This document shows positions 60,851-64,000 of a stretch of DNA of 64,000 nucleotides, one piece after another. Under the pieces are notes generated by a model that saw only the letters and a list, made by a program, of their open reading frames with translations, ran no database searches and was not told the DNA's origin. This DNA is from Torreya grandis. Taxonomy: Eukaryota > Streptophyta > Pinopsida > Cupressales > Taxaceae. Both the position numbers and the translations under genes were made by a program. The stretch is from NCBI GenBank assembly GCA_037957365.1, contig JARHVA010003637.1, forward strand, positions 1,055,001 to 1,119,000, in the 5' to 3' direction. How positions within the stretch are numbered: position 1 is the stretch's first letter; each line of letters opens with the position of its first letter.

Positions 60851-63304
60851 TTCAAAGTGTTAATTATTTGTAAAAAATGAATATTATTGACCCAAAAATC
60901 CCTTTTAAATGTATTTTTATGCTCCTCTTGGTTCATTCAAATATCCATCTTGCCTATAACTAAGCTTTTTATTTGTAGGTGGGTTTTGGGCCTTTTGACT
61001 ATGCTTTATGAATTTCCTACTCTTAATATTCATATATTAACATATTACAATATAAATAGTGTCTATACATACTCATTAATCTTTATAATTATCCTAAATA
61101 GCTCACCAATACTCCCTTCTAGTTTTTTTGTAGTTCATTGACAAGATGGTTGAGAGGGTTATATGTATTCACTATGTTTTAAGAGTTATATATAAGGTTT
61201 AAGATCATTTATAGAAATTAATCACCTATTTGTTTACATATTAAAGTACATAAAACACCTAATAATTTCTTCTAACACCTTATAACTCATGATAGTGGTG
61301 AGATATTTTTCACATAAGGTCTACAAATAGGGAATATGTTTCATAAAAACATACATGTTTATAGATTGAGACCTCATAAGTATAGAGAAACCTTTTGGTG
61401 ACCCTAAATGATTATTTATGAAAATTTAGGTCTCATTAAGTTTTTTTAATACTTACTCAATTGATAAAAGTCATAAAAGTTGTTATCAATCTTTTAAACC
61501 TTCTTTCAACCCTATAGTCCACATGTAGATGCCTAAATACTTTTTTTATTGAATTTTATTGCCTTGTTTATTCCTTTAAATTTTTTGAGATGAATTAATT
61601 AAGTTTAATCCACTTTAAAAAACTTGATTTCATTCATTTTATTCATAGAAACACTTTAAAACTCTCACAACCCTTGATTGTCATGTCAAACTAGTAGACC
61701 ACTGAGATTCTTTTATTGCTACAACCATGAACACTAAGATATTTCATCAATTTTAGTATTTTAGAGAATATAAAACCCATAATATATGTTTATACATCAT
61801 TTAAATTTATTAAAAAATCTTGGAAGTTTCATTTCTATAGGGAAAACATGATTTTAGGCTTTAACAAGGGTTTTAGAGCACTTATTTTCTTAGTGATTGT
61901 TCATAAAGCTCTATCTCTTGAAATCAGAAGTAATTCCATGATTTTGAATAGAATAGGTGTGTTATATATACTCTAAGATAATTCTACCTAAATCTCTCCC
62001 TCCTCTATGAAACAATCTTGTGAAAATTTCTCTTCTTCACCTACTAAAGACCCTATGGAAGATATGAGTGGTTCTTTGTTTTTATTGAACCTAAAACCTC
62101 ATATTGAGCATGTTTTGAGCTTGGGAAATATTGAAGATAATATGATAATATTATAAGACCATATCCATCCTAAAAAATCTTTCAAAGTGACCTCTATACA
62201 CCCTCTTTCTCTAAGAAACTTGTATATTCTACCAGAAAACCCTATTGGAGTTATGAACCAAGTGTTAATGGTGTTTCTCTTGCATTGTATGATATTGGTG
62301 TAACATACCAAGAACATATTTTAACTTCCTTTCCTTGAAATTTTTTCATCATTATCTTATTTTTATGTTATAATTTTGAGTGAGTAGTTCAAGTGTATTT
62401 CAACATTGGAAAAGGAGTTGTATAACATCTTAAATAAGATGTACAAGCAATAGACATATAATGTGATATTTAACAAGTGTTAACTAAATAAAAAAATCCT
62501 TTTTCATATCTATATATGATATTATGCCCTTGTATTTAATGCTACTTAAAAGATATATATTATAACATCACAATAGGTAATATAATACAAAGAAATGGAA
62601 ACCTTAAACTCTCCAAAAATACCTTAGTTTCTCCAAATGCTTAAAAGTACAATGTTGCCAACTTACCAGCTCTACTTCTTGGTCCACTTTCTCATCAGAG
62701 AGAACCTTGTATTATTATATGGTCATCATATTATTATCTTCATCATGGTTTAAAATTTCCTTGACTTTGACAATCAAATATTAACATTTCCAAATTTATC
62801 TTTATCTATGCTAAACACCTCACAAATGAGCAAGATAAATAAATTGGTTAATCAGCTAAGAGTCATGACTTCACACTTTAATTAGAACTTATATAATGAT
62901 CTTAGACTACCCTAAGACACTATTTAAATACACCACCATAAAATAATCTATGAAATCCATACAAGACCCCTAAAAGGCTATTAACAAATTTAAACAAACC
63001 CTAGTTAGCAAGATGGTAGCCAATTTGGATAACATTTATTATGAGGAAAAATGTAGTCGATATGACTTCCACTTTGAGATTATCTACAATTTATATGATG
63101 AGTCATAGGGGTAAACCCTAATCCTCTATGAATAGTGACACAAGTGATTTATAATACAATATAAAATTAACACAACCTCTACCAAAATGGGTCCACATAA
63201 TATGCAATGAACCTAGTGCATGGGAAAGGGATTATATTAATCCATTCAAGACTAAATCATAACTAATTTTGATGTTTCACACTTTTCATATCTCATAATG
63301 ACTT
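60851..63304. repeat. Dispersed repeat, copy 2 (matches 6.4-7.6 kb), and flanks
   Basis: About 61620-62830 matches about 6430-7620 in the same orientation; the clearest block is 61890-62000 (tgttcataaagctctatctc ... cctcctctatgaaacaa). The plus-strand frame 60887-61141 is hydrophobic with no recognisable motif, and 62099-62317 on the minus strand lies inside the repeat. Nothing else could be assigned. Confidence 0.45.
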
Positions 63305-63657
63305 TGTCAGGAATCTAGAACAACAAACATGCTCTGATACCACTAGTTGGGAGGGGAGGATGGAAGATAAATCCAAGAACAAACACACCTGTTCTAATTC
63401 CACCTCCTAGGATCTTGCTCCTCAGAAAGAGCACAGTATGATTACCAAATATAAGCAATTGAATATGTTTCCGGTTTCGCATCCTGACAAGTGGGATCAG
63501 AGCATATTTGTTGTTCTAGATTCCTGACAAGTGGTATCAGAGCATGTTTGTTGTTCTAGATTCCTGACAAGTGGTATCAGAGCCTTGGTTGTAGGGTTTT
63601 AAGCTTGATACCATCAATTGGTATCAGAGCATGTTTGTTGTTCTAGATTCCTGACAG
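63305..63657. repeat. Minisatellite made of retrotransposon primer-binding-site sequence
   Basis: A 40-bp unit, tgacaagtggtatcagagca followed by tgtttgttgttctagattcc, occurs at 63485-63524 and 63525-63564, then as a truncated copy at 63565-63587 and again at 63620-63657. An inverted copy lies at 63305-63342. Each carries tggtatcagagc (ggatcagagc in the first), the initiator-Met tRNA primer-binding string of plant LTR retrotransposons. Confidence 0.9.
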
Positions 63658-64000
63658 ACTTATGATCTATATACTTATCACGAGGCTTCTAAGGATTCTG
63701 AATGATAGGTAGCTATGGTAAAAGAGCTTTAATTTTTTAATAAGAATAAAAATTGGGACTTGGTTCCACTTATAAAATGAAGATAAAAAGAGAGGTGAAA
63801 GTTAGTGTATCATGATAAGTATGGAATATATAGGTCCATATACTAGTACAAATATATGATTAAATCAAAAGGTTTTTATATGTTGAAAATGTTGATTACC
63901 ATGAAACCTTTGATATATATTTCAAGATTAATTCCATTGGGCTAATACTCTTATTAGTTGTGACTTATGGGTGGGAAGTCCATAAAAGGGACATTAAAAT
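63658..64000. other. Unassigned AT-rich end of window
   Basis: No reading frame or repeat recognised. If the PBS copies mark an element start, its gag should follow here on the plus strand, but none is visible before the window ends. Confidence 0.4.

Noticed and set aside
63305..63657. Repeat array as a possible CRISPR locus
   Set aside because: Two full units are directly tandem with no spacers, the unit is a plant retrotransposon primer-binding sequence, and the genome is eukaryotic.

Overview
This window looks like repeat-rich intergenic DNA from a land plant, probably one with a large genome. The DNA is strongly AT-rich and almost free of CG dinucleotides. Almost everything recognisable is transposable-element sequence: plant-type Ty3/gypsy elements (one with a chromodomain, one of the Tat/Athila type), a plant L1-type LINE with a C-terminal RNase H, and a hAT-like DNA transposon. 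I found no intact host gene, tRNA, rRNA or CRISPR array. Most recognisable coding regions run on the minus strand and are broken by stops and frameshifts, so they are annotated as pseudogenes. Domain limits inside decayed elements are approximate (about +/-50 bp), because they come from reading conserved motifs by eye.

Layout. 1-6180: a minus-strand LTR element with a short internal region (979-3637) that has no reverse transcriptase but a long decayed Pro/Glu-rich reading frame. Its LTRs belong to the same family as those of the element at 41-52 kb. 6181-10869: a dispersed repeat, then a gypsy remnant (integrase finger, RNase H, RT, gag, iMet primer-binding site). 10870-18795: mostly unassignable AT-rich DNA with a (TG)59 tract and faint coding remnants. 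18796-24361: a hAT/DUF4371-type transposase relic on the minus strand, flanked on both sides by arrays of related 13-bp repeats that may be its subterminal repeats. 24771-32438: a chromovirus with both LTRs, PBS, gag, protease, RT, RNase H, integrase and chromodomain. 32439-37080: unidentified coding-like relics. 37080-53554: a LINE split by a whole gypsy element (41149-52051) inserted between ORF1 and ORF2, with a candidate 5-bp target duplication. 53600-63300: AT-rich, mostly unassigned, with a second copy of the 6.4-7.6 kb repeat. 63305-63657: a small minisatellite made of retrotransposon primer-binding-site sequence.

The points most worth following up are these: an extra RNase H domain between protease and RT in the 41-52 kb element; a 77-bp inverted duplication around a compound microsatellite in one of its LTRs, at a site that carries a microsatellite in a related LTR too; the 13-bp arrays bracketing the hAT-like gene; the PBS minisatellite; and the short non-autonomous sibling element with its own reading frame.
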